Source: Halobacillus halophilus DSM 2266
GTDB taxonomy: Bacteria; Bacillota; Bacilli; Bacillales; Halobacillaceae
Reading direction: 5' to 3'
Assembly (NCBI RefSeq): GCF_000284515.1
Contig: NC_017668.1
Location: forward strand, 3,100,001 to 3,164,000
DNA length: 64,000 bases
The position numbers and the translations under genes are program-made. The stretch's first letter is position 1; every line of letters begins with the position of its first letter. Positions 33,808 to 42,867 of the stretch are shown here, piece after piece. The notes below the pieces were generated by a model, which saw nothing but the letters and a program-made list of their open reading frames with translations, was not told where the DNA came from and made no database searches.

Positions 33808-35445
33808 GTGAGTATTACAGTTTACGAAGCTTTACGGCTTCCGGGTCTCTCATCTGCGAGGCTCATCGCAGGACAAGGTGGCACTCACAACTTGATTAAA
33901 TGGGTGACGACCGTTGAGGTTATTGAAGATATTAGCCGTCTTCAGGAAGGAGAGTTCTTAGTTACAACTGGATATGGATTGGACCAGCATAGTGAACATT
34001 TTCAAAAACTATTGGCCATGAAGAAACTATCCGGCGCAGCCATCTACACCGGTTTTTATCTGAAACAGATTCCTCAGGTATTTAAGGATATAGCGAACCA
34101 GAATGATTTGCCTTTAATCGAACTTCCTACCGCTCTCAACTTCTCCAGCATTACCAAAAGTATCTTAGAACAGATTCTCAATAAACAGATGGAATTAATC
34201 TCGTCTTCTCTGGATTTTCATAAACAATTAACCCAGCTCGTGGTTAAAAATGAAGGAAAACCAAGCATTTCTGATCGCCTTTCTCTCTTAACCGGCACCT
34301 CTCTATTTATCATGGATGAGTCAGGGGATCTTTCCTATTCTGTGCAGAAGCATGAATCCATCAGCATCGATGAAACAGAACTCATAGTGCATCAGGATTC
34401 TTTACCTTACAAAGACTTATCAGAAAAGTGCCAGTTAGAAAGGAAGCCCCTGGAAATGGAGCTGAATAGATTCAAGGTCCTCTTCTATCCTATTTCAGCT
34501 AATGAAAAAAACTACGGCTGCCTGATTGCGATTAAAGAACTCGATGAATGGAGCGAGCTTCATATAAGTACACTCGAGCATGCCGCTGCCGTATTTGCCA
34601 TTGAATACCTGAAAGAAGAGGCCGTCTTACAAACCCAGAACCGTCTCCGGGGAGAGTTTCTCGAGCAGCTGATCAACAAGAATTTTCAAACTTCGTCGAT
34701 GGCGTTGGAACGGGGAAAGAAACTGGGATTTGACCTCTCTCTAAGTCAGGCCATCCTCTACGTAAAACTGGAAAACATTCAAGACAGTCGTCACTTTAAG
34801 AAAAGCATGGATCTTCTAAACGATCTGGCTCGTACGGAATTGGAAAAGCTCGGCCGCCAGTTTGTAATTAGAGAACGGCTCGAAGGATTAATGATTCTTT
34901 TTGAAGTGAAAGAGGGAAGAAATACAAACTGGAAACAGGACAGCCTTAAGACAGCCGGGATCCTGCATCGTTTATGGAAACAAAGATTCCCGCGAGTTCA
35001 AGTCACGGTCGGGGTAGGGAGAACATATGCAGAGGTCAGCCGGCTGAATCAGAGTGCGGTAGAAGCTGAATATGCCGCCGACCTCCATACCCTCCTATTT
35101 ATGGAGAAAAAAATTATCCATTATGACGACCTGGCTGCCTTTCACTTACTGCTACAAATGAAAGAAGCCGGACTAAGCCTCAAGCAATTCTACGAGGAGC
35201 AAATGGGAAGCTTATTAAATAAGAGTAAGCAGGGCATTGACCTTATTTATACGCTCGAAGCTTTCTTTAAGCATAACCACCATATTCAGGCGACGGCATC
35301 AGAGCTGTTCATCCACCGCCACACCTTGAAATATCGCTTAAATCTTATTGAAAAGCGAAGCGGTTATCATCTGGATTCAGCCGATGACCGGTTAAAGCTT
35401 CAGCTGGCGATGGCAGCATATAAGCTGGAGCAGTACTATCAGTAA
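33808..35445 (+). CDS. PucR-family transcriptional regulator
   Basis: 545 residues: N-terminal PucR domain (about 5-125; GEFLVTTGYGLDQ, DLPLIELPTALNFSSITKSI), a middle GAF-like region and a C-terminal HTH_30 helix-turn-helix (FFKHNHHIQATASELFIHRHTLKYRLNLIEK). PucR proteins activate catabolic genes for purines or amino acids. It is divergent from the yodT-S-R-Q operon by 220 bases, so it is probably its activator (inference). GTG 33808 sits seven bases after AAGGGGGA and is preferred; ATG 33802 would be only one base away from that site. Confidence 0.88.
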   Translation: MSITVYEALRLPGLSSARLIAGQGGTHNLIKWVTTVEVIEDISRLQEGEFLVTTGYGLDQHSEHFQKLLAMKKLSGAAIYTGFYLKQIPQVFKDIANQNDLPLIELPTALNFSSITKSILEQILNKQMELISSSLDFHKQLTQLVVKNEGKPSISDRLSLLTGTSLFIMDESGDLSYSVQKHESISIDETELIVHQDSLPYKDLSEKCQLERKPLEMELNRFKVLFYPISANEKNYGCLIAIKELDEWSELHISTLEHAAAVFAIEYLKEEAVLQTQNRLRGEFLEQLINKNFQTSSMALERGKKLGFDLSLSQAILYVKLENIQDSRHFKKSMDLLNDLARTELEKLGRQFVIRERLEGLMILFEVKEGRNTNWKQDSLKTAGILHRLWKQRFPRVQVTVGVGRTYAEVSRLNQSAVEAEYAADLHTLLFMEKKIIHYDDLAAFHLLLQMKEAGLSLKQFYEEQMGSLLNKSKQGIDLIYTLEAFFKHNHHIQATASELFIHRHTLKYRLNLIEKRSGYHLDSADDRLKLQLAMAAYKLEQYYQ

Positions 35446-35474
35446 TAATGATAATATAAGCGGCTGCTTCAATA

Positions 35475-35507
35475 AGGGCTGGGTTCCCATAAAACGGAAC
35501 CCAGCCC
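35475..35507. terminator. Hairpin between convergent genes
   Basis: GGGCTGGGTTCC / GGAACCCAGCCC perfect 12-bp stem, loop of about eight bases. T-runs are poor, so termination strength is uncertain. Confidence 0.55.
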
Positions 35508-35531
35508 TCTCCTGAAGATATTGTTTATACA

Positions 35532-36221
35532 CTATTGCTCAATCTGATCCACAGCAATAGCGGGAACAGTAATCTCTCCACCCATGGTCGATTCATAGGT
35601 TAAGAGACCAAGCGAAACTCCCATAATTGTAATTTTGTCATCTTCTAATATGCGTGAATTAATAATAGCAGAATCATAAGAAACAAAGATGACTTGATCA
35701 TAATCATCATCAACAGCAATCCTTAATTGTGTTTCTTCTCCTTCTGCTTCAATCACTTGAATAACTCTCCCTGAAAGCTTAACCTTTTCCCCTTCATAAT
35801 CATCAGGTGTGCGGGCTAATTGTTCAAACGTGGTACCTGTCTCGTATCCTTTCTTAGCTTCTTCCTCCGCCTCTTTCCTTGCTTTCTCTTCTTCAGCTTC
35901 CTGCTTCGCTTTTTCTTCTGCGGCTTTCTTTTCAGCTGCTGCTTCTTCAGCTTCTTGCTTTTTCTTCTCTTCAGCTAACTTCTGTTCTTTCTCTTTTTCA
36001 CTTAGTTTAAACCATGGCTCTGCTTCTGCTAATTTAGCTTCAAGTTCTGAGATAGTTTGATCTTTTTGCTCGACCTCTTCTTCTAGTGAGGCAACTTTAT
36101 TATTAAGACTTTCACTTTCGGCCGTATTTCCAGAAGCTATTCCAATCATAATAAAAAATACAATAGCACTGCTGCTGATCCACAACCAGACTTTTTTCTT
36201 GTTCTTTTTTGTTTCCAACAT
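35532..36221 (-). CDS. Membrane-anchored coiled-coil protein with OB-like domain
   Basis: 229 residues. A helix at 11-28 anchors the protein; residues about 38-125 form a Lys/Glu/Ala-rich coiled coil of the TolA type; the C-terminal ~100 residues (EKVKLSGRVIQVIEAEGEET, then VISYDS-type strands) look like an OB-fold barrel. Similar secreted or surface proteins occur in Bacilli without known role. The codon bias of the coiled coil is very repetitive, which can inflate similarity. Monocistronic. Confidence 0.75.
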   Translation of the reverse strand: MLETKKNKKKVWLWISSSAIVFFIMIGIASGNTAESESLNNKVASLEEEVEQKDQTISELEAKLAEAEPWFKLSEKEKEQKLAEEKKKQEAEEAAAEKKAAEEKAKQEAEEEKARKEAEEEAKKGYETGTTFEQLARTPDDYEGEKVKLSGRVIQVIEAEGEETQLRIAVDDDYDQVIFVSYDSAIINSRILEDDKITIMGVSLGLLTYESTMGGEITVPAIAVDQIEQ

Positions 36222-36430
36222 TCATCCTCCTAAGACTAAAGACTTAACGATTCTATAGTATTATCGGCTAAGATCCGAGGAATTCCATGCATTTAAACAC
36301 TTATCTTTAATAAAATGATCAGTTAAATCTGAGTGTAAACTCGGTTAAAAACAATTGGAACCACGATGATAAAGGGAGGAGGTTGTTCGGAAATATAAAA
36401 AATCTATCATAGTTTATAAAAAAGCAAATA

Positions 36431-36462
36431 AAAAAAGACTGCCTCCGAAGAGACAGCCTTTG
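36431..36462. terminator. Hairpin after gtaB
   Basis: AAGACTGCCTC / GAGACAGCCTT stem with mismatches and a CGAA loop, with T-run on the reverse strand. The related hairpin at 42825-42857 has the same build. Confidence 0.55.
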
Positions 36463-36472
36463 CCACATTACA

Positions 36473-37357
36473 TTAACTTTTCACTTTCTCATTAGACTCT
36501 ACAAGCTCCGTAATTAATTCCATCACATCGTCTTTCAAGTCCTCACGCTCCAGTGCAATTTCAATGGTCGTTTTGATAAAGCCAAGCTTTTCACCCACAT
36601 CGTAGCGAGCACCCTCAAAGTCATAAGCAAACACGCGTTGAATCGTATTCAGGTGCTGAATGGCATCCGTTAATTGAACTTCGTCGCCGGCGCCTTTCTC
36701 CTGCTTATCCAGATACATCATAATCTCCGGTGTAAGAACGTAGCGACCCATGATCGCAAGGTTAGATGGAGCCTGCCCTTTAGGCGGCTTCTCAACAAAA
36801 TTTTTCACGCCGTACAAACGGCCATTCTTATTTTCAGGATCAATAATCCCATAACGGTGCGTCTGATCCTCTTCTACCTGCTGTACTCCAATAACAGAAG
36901 AGCGCGTTTCTTCGTATTGATCCATCAGCTGCTTCAGTCCCGGTTCTTCCGAGCGGATGATATCATCACCAAGAAGGACAGCGAACGGTTCATCTCCAAT
37001 AAACTTACGGGCACACCAGACCGCATGTCCAAGGCCTTTAGGCTCTTTTTGACGAATGTAGTGAATATCAACATTGGAGGTTTCGTTCACCTTATCAAGC
37101 ATTTCAAACTTCTCTTTGCTCATTAAGTTGTCTTCCAGCTCGAAGTTTTTATCGAAATGGTCTTCAATCGCACGCTTCCCTTTACCTGTCACAATAATAA
37201 TATCCTCAATGCCGGATTTAATTGCTTCTTCCACTATGTATTGAATAGTTGGTTTATCTACAATTGGCAGCATTTCTTTTGGCATGGCTTTTGTTGCAGG
37301 GAGGAACCTTGTCCCCAGCCCTGCTGCCGGGATAATCGCTTTTTTTATTTTCCCCAT
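36473..37357 (-). CDS. gtaB: UTP-glucose-1-phosphate uridylyltransferase
   Basis: 294 residues. Nucleotidyltransferase signature [39 protein letters not shown]-binding and metal region VLLGDDII, and FVEKPP. It makes UDP-glucose for wall teichoic acid, glycolipid and polysaccharide synthesis. ATG 37357 is chosen because AAAGGTGG lies ten bases before it; ATG 37366 is only one base from that site. Monocistronic, followed by a hairpin. Confidence 0.95.
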   Translation of the reverse strand: MGKIKKAIIPAAGLGTRFLPATKAMPKEMLPIVDKPTIQYIVEEAIKSGIEDIIIVTGKGKRAIEDHFDKNFELEDNLMSKEKFEMLDKVNETSNVDIHYIRQKEPKGLGHAVWCARKFIGDEPFAVLLGDDIIRSEEPGLKQLMDQYEETRSSVIGVQQVEEDQTHRYGIIDPENKNGRLYGVKNFVEKPPKGQAPSNLAIMGRYVLTPEIMMYLDKQEKGAGDEVQLTDAIQHLNTIQRVFAYDFEGARYDVGEKLGFIKTTIEIALEREDLKDDVMELITELVESNEKVKS

Positions 37358-37452
37358 TCCATTCATTCCACCTTTAGCATGAATTTTGTCTAACTTTAGT
37401 ATAATTTAAAAGGTAGATTATAACAAACTGAATTTTTTATGGTAAAAAAGAA

Positions 37453-38352
37453 TCAAAATACAATCGTTTTATTTTCATGTACAATGACCCGGTCTTCGAT
37501 ATCCCACTTAACCGCTCGGGTTAGCACACTTCGCTCAATTAAGCGCCCTTTTTTCTTTAAATCCCGCACGCCGTTCCGGTGATCGACCCGAATCACATCC
37601 TGTTCTATAATCGGACCTTCATCCAGATCATCGGTGACATAATGAGAAGTGGCTCCGATCAGCTTAACGCCGCGCTCATAAGCACGCTTGTGCGGGCTTG
37701 CTCCGATAAACGCCGGCAGGAACGAGTGGTGAATATTGATAATCTTGGATGGATGCGCCGCCACGAAATCCGGCGTCAAAATTTGCATATAACGAGCGAG
37801 AACAATCACGTCCACCTCATACTCTTCCAAAAGTTTCAGCTGCTGAGCTTCGACTTCTTTTCGTATATCTTTATTTGCTGGAATATAGTAAAACGGAATC
37901 CCAAATGACTCCACAATTTCCCTTCCCGTTTCGTGGTTACTGATCACAAGAGCAATGTCAGTCATCAAATCGCCGCTCTCCCATTGGTAAAGAAGCTCCC
38001 TAAGACAATGAACTTCTTTAGAAGCAAAAATCGCTGTTTTCTTTAAGTTGGATAGAAAAGTAAGCTTCCACTTCATTGAAAATTTCTCGCCAATATCGTT
38101 GAAAGCTTCCCTGATTTCCGATTCCTTTTCTTTCATGCCAGGGGCTTCAAATACGATCCGCAGGAAAAAAGTACCCTCGCTCGGGTCTGTCGTATATTGA
38201 CTGGATTCCACAATATTCGCTCCCTGCTCGAACAAAAATGTAGATATGGCTGAAACGATGCCCGGCTGGTCGCTGCAGCTGACCAATAGCCGTGCTTTGT
38301 TTTGATTATTAGTTAAGTATTGCTGTATTTGTTCGTTGTTGTATGAAGACAT
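37453..38352 (-). CDS. purU: Formyltetrahydrofolate deformylase
   Basis: 299 residues: N-terminal ACT domain (about 18-95; ARLLVSCSDQPGIVSAIS) and a C-terminal formyl-transferase fold with NIHHSFLPAFIGASPHKRAYERG (catalytic Asn/His) and GATSHYVTDDLDEGPII (Asp). It hydrolyses 10-formyl-THF to THF and formate, balancing one-carbon pools. Monocistronic, start ATG 38352. Confidence 0.95.
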   Translation of the reverse strand: MSSYNNEQIQQYLTNNQNKARLLVSCSDQPGIVSAISTFLFEQGANIVESSQYTTDPSEGTFFLRIVFEAPGMKEKESEIREAFNDIGEKFSMKWKLTFLSNLKKTAIFASKEVHCLRELLYQWESGDLMTDIALVISNHETGREIVESFGIPFYYIPANKDIRKEVEAQQLKLLEEYEVDVIVLARYMQILTPDFVAAHPSKIINIHHSFLPAFIGASPHKRAYERGVKLIGATSHYVTDDLDEGPIIEQDVIRVDHRNGVRDLKKKGRLIERSVLTRAVKWDIEDRVIVHENKTIVF

Positions 38353-38422
38353 AGACTACCTCACCTTTTATTCATTGTTTCCTTCATTATAGAGGAGGGT
38401 GATTCGATTGAAAAGGTAAGCC

Positions 38423-38947
38423 TTATTTTTTCAACCAGAACCTTTTTAACACATTTCCATCCTCTTCTATGTAGTCTTCATCAGCATTTCCACCGTTGTT
38501 AAGAATGGTTTTAAAAGAGGCTGTATTCCATTCATCACATACAACAAGTGCTTCGTTTATTCCCAAGCCCTTCGCTTTCTCAAGAGACAATGCCAGAAGC
38601 TTACTCGCGTATCCTTTTCTTCTTTCGGAAGGCCGGATGCCATACCCAATATGACCGCCGTTGTTCCGAAGCAATTCCGTTAGATCGTGACGAATATTGA
38701 CCACTCCAAGGATTCTATTCTCAGAGTTAAGCAGCCAGTAGGTTGAAGTTGGTACCCATCCTTCCCGAAGTTTTACTCCATTCTCCTGATCGATTAAATA
38801 TTGTACCATTTCTCCGAAGGGCGCCGGATCCTTTTGAATGACCCAGGGCACCATTTTTTCACCGCTTTCCAGCCATTCGTTATAGAAAGATAGGTACTCC
38901 TTTTCTAACTTTACCGTAGGTTTGACTAAATACAATTCCTCATTCAT
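38423..38947 (-). CDS. GNAT-family N-acetyltransferase
   Basis: 174 residues. Acetyl-CoA binding motif A is IGYGIRPSERRKGYASKLLALSL (about 97-120) with the R/Q-x-x-G-x-G/A core, and CDEWNTASFKTILNNGG follows as motif B. The sequence belongs to the group often annotated as predicted acetyltransferases near aminoglycoside or amino-acid targets; the acceptor is unknown. Monocistronic, close to the 5' edge of the repeat element. Confidence 0.85.
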   Translation of the reverse strand: MNEELYLVKPTVKLEKEYLSFYNEWLESGEKMVPWVIQKDPAPFGEMVQYLIDQENGVKLREGWVPTSTYWLLNSENRILGVVNIRHDLTELLRNNGGHIGYGIRPSERRKGYASKLLALSLEKAKGLGINEALVVCDEWNTASFKTILNNGGNADEDYIEEDGNVLKRFWLKK

Positions 38948-39361
38948 CTAATCTTTACCCCCTTTCCATAGTATTGGTTCTTTCAGAAAAGCTCCCGTTT
39001 GTTGAAGACTCAGTTTCGAGATATTTGTTGAGCGGAAGGTCCTGCGGGGGACGATTTCGCTTTCCGCGGGCATGAGGTGAGCTTCCTCGGGCTTAACAGC
39101 CCTGCGGGATCTCACCGATCATGTTCATCCCGCAGGAGTCTACATCGTCCCCCTCCGGACCTGGCCGAATCAGAAACTCGAAACCACTAAATCCCCTGTC
39201 TGCTTGGTGAGAATAAGCATGGGATAAGGAGTGTATTTTCATGCTAGAACGATGTAAAAAAGCTTGTCATAGAAGCAATTAAGACCTATTTAGAAGGAGA
39301 GCATTCACTTTTATGGAAGGGTCCGTTATTCTCACTCAGCTGGGTTGGTGGGGAAATGGCG

Positions 39362-40915
39362 CATATCCGTCAAGCTAGTAAGTGAATAATTCTAGATAAG
39401 CAGTGGTCCAATCCTTCAATTACACATATTTCCAATCAAGGTTATATTGACTCCTAAAGGAGTCAGTAATAAAAAGAAGGGAATCTTTTATTTATAAGTT
39501 AATCCTAAAACATCGAACGGACTTTCATGTTTTTCTTTGTGGTCTTTCCTGCCGTGTCGCCTAGCGTTTTCGAAGATAGCTTCTAATATCTTTACGACAC
39601 TCTTCGAATCAGATTTTATTGGAGACACTAGATATGGCAAAGCCTGTTTCACGATATCCATGCACTTATATTCACTTGCTTCTATTCGGTGTTTCCAATA
39701 TAAATAGTGACGACACTGGAAAGTCACCATGGAAGAGAGAAGAATCTCAATTAACGTTCCATATAAATGACATTCCAATCGATCTTGATTTATTTTTCGG
39801 ACATCATCCATTTCAAATAGGGATTTCCAAGCTTTAAATAAGATCTCTACCTGCCACCTTATGGAATACAAAGGGTAAAGGTCTTGAGCGGCCAAATCTT
39901 CCTGTGTTACATTGGTCACAAGGATTTGAATTTGAGTTCTTTGATTGGCAGAAAGGGTCTGGTGACCTTTCTGCCTTTTTAAATGTAACGCTCTTTCCCG
40001 TTGCTTTTGTTGTTGAAGCGTAAGCTTCTGAGCTACAATGCGAGCCACATAGGAACTTCGTGAATCTCCTCCCACTTTTATGAATCCATAATCAATGGTT
40101 TCTCCCGAAACCTTATGTTTCAGATCTTCCTCAGGCTTAATTTGTATCCAACCTTCTTTCGAACTCCCGGTCCAAAACTTGGTTTGGCTCGGCACTCTGC
40201 TAATGAAAAATGCCCCTTTACTCTCCATCTCCTTTATTAATCTTGCCGAATAATAACCTAAATCCCGTAACAGTAGATCCCCTGGTTCCAATGACTCCAT
40301 CTGATCACGTGCGGCATCTTTATCACTTTTAGCTTCTGCTTGAATCTTATGGTAGAGTAACTTGCCCCTGAGCCATTCATATTCTAGTTGTACTTTAACT
40401 CCATGCCCCTGTACTCCTGGATAATCGGAGTAAGAGCTGGGCAGACGAAAAGATGTCGCATCCATAATTCTAAGGCGCGAGAATAATGAATGATGTTCCA
40501 AAACCGACGAAGTTATTTCCTGCTTATCGGCTAATTGCTTATATACTTGTTTTAGAAAGGAAACCGCTTTATCGTTAAAACGTTCATGCAAAGCTTGTTT
40601 AGAGATAAAAGTATGGAATTCGTAGGAGATTTGGCTACATAAGTTAGGTAAGGTGTTTTTGCCCACGGAATCTTTTAAGAGGGTGCATAAACTTAAGAAT
40701 GCTTCTGGTTTAAGTTTACTGGTCCGTTTCAAAAATCCCGTTTCTTTAGCTGTTTGTCGTAGAGAATGATCTCCTAAAGTTTCTGTAATAGCTTGAGCCA
40801 TAGACCGAAGGTGTTTACTAAGATCCATAAAATTATCCTCCTTTAGAAATTTCATCTAAAAGAGTAACGTTTATAAGGGAGTTACGAAATTATAGAGCTT
40901 AGCTTGACGGGTATG
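39362..40915 (-). mobile_element. IS4-family (IS231-like) insertion sequence
   Basis: 1554 bases with inverted ends CATATCCGTCAAGCT at 39362 and the inverse of CATACCCGTCAAGCT ending at 40915, flanked by an exact 11-base direct duplication GGGAAATGGCG (39351-39361 and 40916-40926). Eleven-base duplications and CATxCCC ends are typical of the IS231 group. One transposase gene. It interrupts the repeat element, which shows it inserted after that element. Confidence 0.92.
39488..40828 (-). CDS. IS4-family transposase
   Basis: 446 residues, intact. DDE residues: D in LRIMDATSFRLP, D in LLLRDLGYY and E in the YREK signature, here YSIRWQVEILFKAWK, which fits the spacing Y-2-R-3-E-6-K exactly. Cut-and-paste transposase. 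ATG 40828 has AAAGGAGG eight bases upstream; an ATG at 40855 would precede that site. Confidence 0.93.
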   Translation of the reverse strand: MDLSKHLRSMAQAITETLGDHSLRQTAKETGFLKRTSKLKPEAFLSLCTLLKDSVGKNTLPNLCSQISYEFHTFISKQALHERFNDKAVSFLKQVYKQLADKQEITSSVLEHHSLFSRLRIMDATSFRLPSSYSDYPGVQGHGVKVQLEYEWLRGKLLYHKIQAEAKSDKDAARDQMESLEPGDLLLRDLGYYSARLIKEMESKGAFFISRVPSQTKFWTGSSKEGWIQIKPEEDLKHKVSGETIDYGFIKVGGDSRSSYVARIVAQKLTLQQQKQRERALHLKRQKGHQTLSANQRTQIQILVTNVTQEDLAAQDLYPLYSIRWQVEILFKAWKSLFEMDDVRKINQDRLECHLYGTLIEILLSSMVTFQCRHYLYWKHRIEASEYKCMDIVKQALPYLVSPIKSDSKSVVKILEAIFENARRHGRKDHKEKHESPFDVLGLTYK

Positions 40916-41135
40916 GGGAAATGGCGAGACTCCCATGGGAGAAGGAACTAGGTGAGATCCCGCAGGGAGTGAAACGAGCGAGGAAGCTCACCGTTCCCCC
41001 ATAGGAAAGCGAGTTATTTCCCCACCAGCCCTTTTCCATAACAACATAACGGATCCAAATTATCTCGAAACTGAGTCTTCCACAATCCGGCCCTTTAGCT
41101 TAATAAGTTTGTGAATGATTAATAACCTTTCTTCT

Positions 41136-41303
41136 TTACAAGAATGCAGCTACTAAGATTGTTAAAATGATCAGGGGCAAAAGGACAAAAACCCCTATCA
41201 GCACTTTAAGGTTCTCTGGATTGCTTGAAAACAGAGAGCTGCGAAAGCCATATAACATAAGAATCAGGAAGCTGATCGATATAATCGTTATAGCCAGATA
41301 CAC
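41136..41303 (-). CDS. Small two-helix membrane protein, unknown
   Basis: 55 residues from GTG 41303, which has AGAGGAG seven bases upstream; a longer frame from TTG 41330 has no site. Two hydrophobic helices (about 2-20 and 34-54) joined by a short polar loop. Not recognised. It sits between the repeat element and the NlpC/P60 gene on the same strand as the latter, 70 bases downstream of it. Confidence 0.55.
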   Translation of the reverse strand: MYLAITIISISFLILMLYGFRSSLFSSNPENLKVLIGVFVLLPLIILTILVAAFL

Positions 41304-41373
41304 AAAACCACTCCTCTTAGAAGAAGCCAACCATCAAGTGTAGACAGGAGTCTGCTCACTCACAAAACAAGAG

Positions 41374-42588
41374 CTAGTCGACCCGCTTCGCTCCATAATA
41401 TTTCGGTCCCCAGTATTCGTTCGACTTCAGATTCGTCACTTCCACGCCTTCAGCTAAGGTTACATGAACGATTTGATGATTGCCGATATAGAAGGCTGGA
41501 TTCAGGTAATCGTCCTTTAAAAATACAAGGTCGCCAGGCTGGAGATCATCTTTTTCTACAGATTCACCAACCTCCCATTGTTCTTCTGCACGACGGGGGA
41601 ACGACATACCTACCTTCTCCATAACATATTCGACGAATCCTGCGGTATCAAATCCGGCGGGTGTGGTTCCATCTTTTTGATAAGGTACTTCTCCAATATA
41701 TTTAGTGGCTTCTGAGACTATAGGATCTTCCCTGGGAATCGTCAGATCTTCAAATCGTTTTACTCCGGTGAATTTTTCCTGCCAGTATTCTCCACTTAGA
41801 TAAGAGATTGTGACTTCCTGGGTCCTTGAGGCATGGAGAAATCGCCCCCCTCCAATGTAGATACCATTATGAGAAATTCCGTCCCGGTACGTGTCGCTGA
41901 AAAAGATAACATCACCCGGTTGGATGTTATCTACATCTATCTTTTCCCCCACCTGCCACTGCTGGTCAGTAGAACGAGGGAGGTAAATCCCTTTCGCTTC
42001 CTCAAATACATACTGAATGAGCCCGGAACAATCGAATGCTTCTGGCGTTTCCCCACCAAAAAGATAAGGCACTCCCAGATACTGAAGAGCTGTTTGCACC
42101 AGATCTTCCTCTCTTGCAATCTCCGGAGCATCCGTTATTCTTCTAGCCATCTCGAAGTTTCCACTCCAGTAGCTGTCACCCTCAAAAGATGTCACTTCCA
42201 CTCCATCCGAGACGGTTGGGTGAATGATCTGGTCTTTTCCCATATAGATCGCCGCATGGGTCAGGCCTTCATCGTCTTTACTGAAAAAGAGTACGTCACC
42301 TTCCTGCAAAGCATCGCGCTCTACCTGCTCCCCCATATTCTTCTGCTGCTCCAGCGTTCGCGGGAGTTCGAACTCTAGGACTTGCTGGAATATATATTGA
42401 ATAAATCCAGAACTGTCGAACCCTTGCTTTGGAGAAGCACCTCCCTGCTCGTAATCGACGCCTATATAGATTTCCGCTTCTTCTACAAGCGGATGCTTTT
42501 CACGATCATCTTTGGAAAACTGCCATACAACCAAACTAATAACCATGAGTGTGATGGCTGTCATCCATTTACCACGATGCTTGCGCAA
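41374..42588 (-). CDS. Triple NlpC/P60 protein with one intact catalytic site
   Basis: 404 residues from TTG 42588 (AAAGGAGG seven bases upstream; TTG 42630 lacks a site). A basic N-terminus and one helix (about 10-25) export or anchor it. Three NlpC/P60 domains follow, about 35-150, 155-275 and 285-400. Only the middle one keeps the catalytic Cys (AFDCSGLIQYV) and its His (ISHNGIYIG). Domain 1 has Ser for Cys (GFDSSGFIQYI) with His kept; domain 3 has Thr for Cys (GFDTAGFVEYV) and lacks the His. These enzymes cut D-Glu-diaminopimelate bonds in peptidoglycan; the dead copies may bind the wall. Confidence 0.85.
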   Translation of the reverse strand: MRKHRGKWMTAITLMVISLVVWQFSKDDREKHPLVEEAEIYIGVDYEQGGASPKQGFDSSGFIQYIFQQVLEFELPRTLEQQKNMGEQVERDALQEGDVLFFSKDDEGLTHAAIYMGKDQIIHPTVSDGVEVTSFEGDSYWSGNFEMARRITDAPEIAREEDLVQTALQYLGVPYLFGGETPEAFDCSGLIQYVFEEAKGIYLPRSTDQQWQVGEKIDVDNIQPGDVIFFSDTYRDGISHNGIYIGGGRFLHASRTQEVTISYLSGEYWQEKFTGVKRFEDLTIPREDPIVSEATKYIGEVPYQKDGTTPAGFDTAGFVEYVMEKVGMSFPRRAEEQWEVGESVEKDDLQPGDLVFLKDDYLNPAFYIGNHQIVHVTLAEGVEVTNLKSNEYWGPKYYGAKRVD

Positions 42589-42824
42589 TGATTGGCCTCC
42601 TTTACATATAAGGCTGGTGTATTGATGCAAATTTTACCAAAGATTGCTGGGAAAGTTTACTGATCTGTCCGGTCAATACTCTCGGTAGCTTGTTAGAGAT
42701 ATATAAATGGGAAAATAGAAAGAGTCTCTTCTACCATTTCAGATAAATGAGATGGTAGATTAAATCCGTCTGATCTTTTTCCAACAAGGTATCCACACTG
42801 CTAGAACTAACTGACCAATATACC

Positions 42825-42857
42825 AAAAAAAGACCGTCTCCCCGAGACAGTCTTTTT
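42825..42857 (-). terminator. Terminator of the TAXI-TRAP operon
   Basis: AAGACCGTCTC / GAGACAGTCTT stem with one mismatch, T-run on the reverse strand, ten bases after the SDR stop codon. Confidence 0.75.
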
Positions 42858-42867
42858 CCCTCTTTAT

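Larger units (their letters stand above)
38986..41107. repeat. 0.5-kb composite repeat element, copy A (split by an IS)
   Basis: Inner ends AAGACTCAGTTTCGAGAT (39005-39022) and its inverse (41062-41079). Without the 1554-base IS and one 11-base duplication the span between them is about 510 bases, matching copies B and C. Two GC-rich hairpin modules (around 39045-39160 and 40916-41035) lie inside. Outer flanks GGGAGCTTTTCTGAAA on one side and GCTTAATAAG..GGGCCGG on the other recur in the other copies. Confidence 0.85.

Noticed and set aside
36372-36410. Good ribosome-like sequence AAGGGAGGAGG followed by TTG on the forward strand upstream of a membrane gene.
   Set aside because: The frame closes after nine codons.
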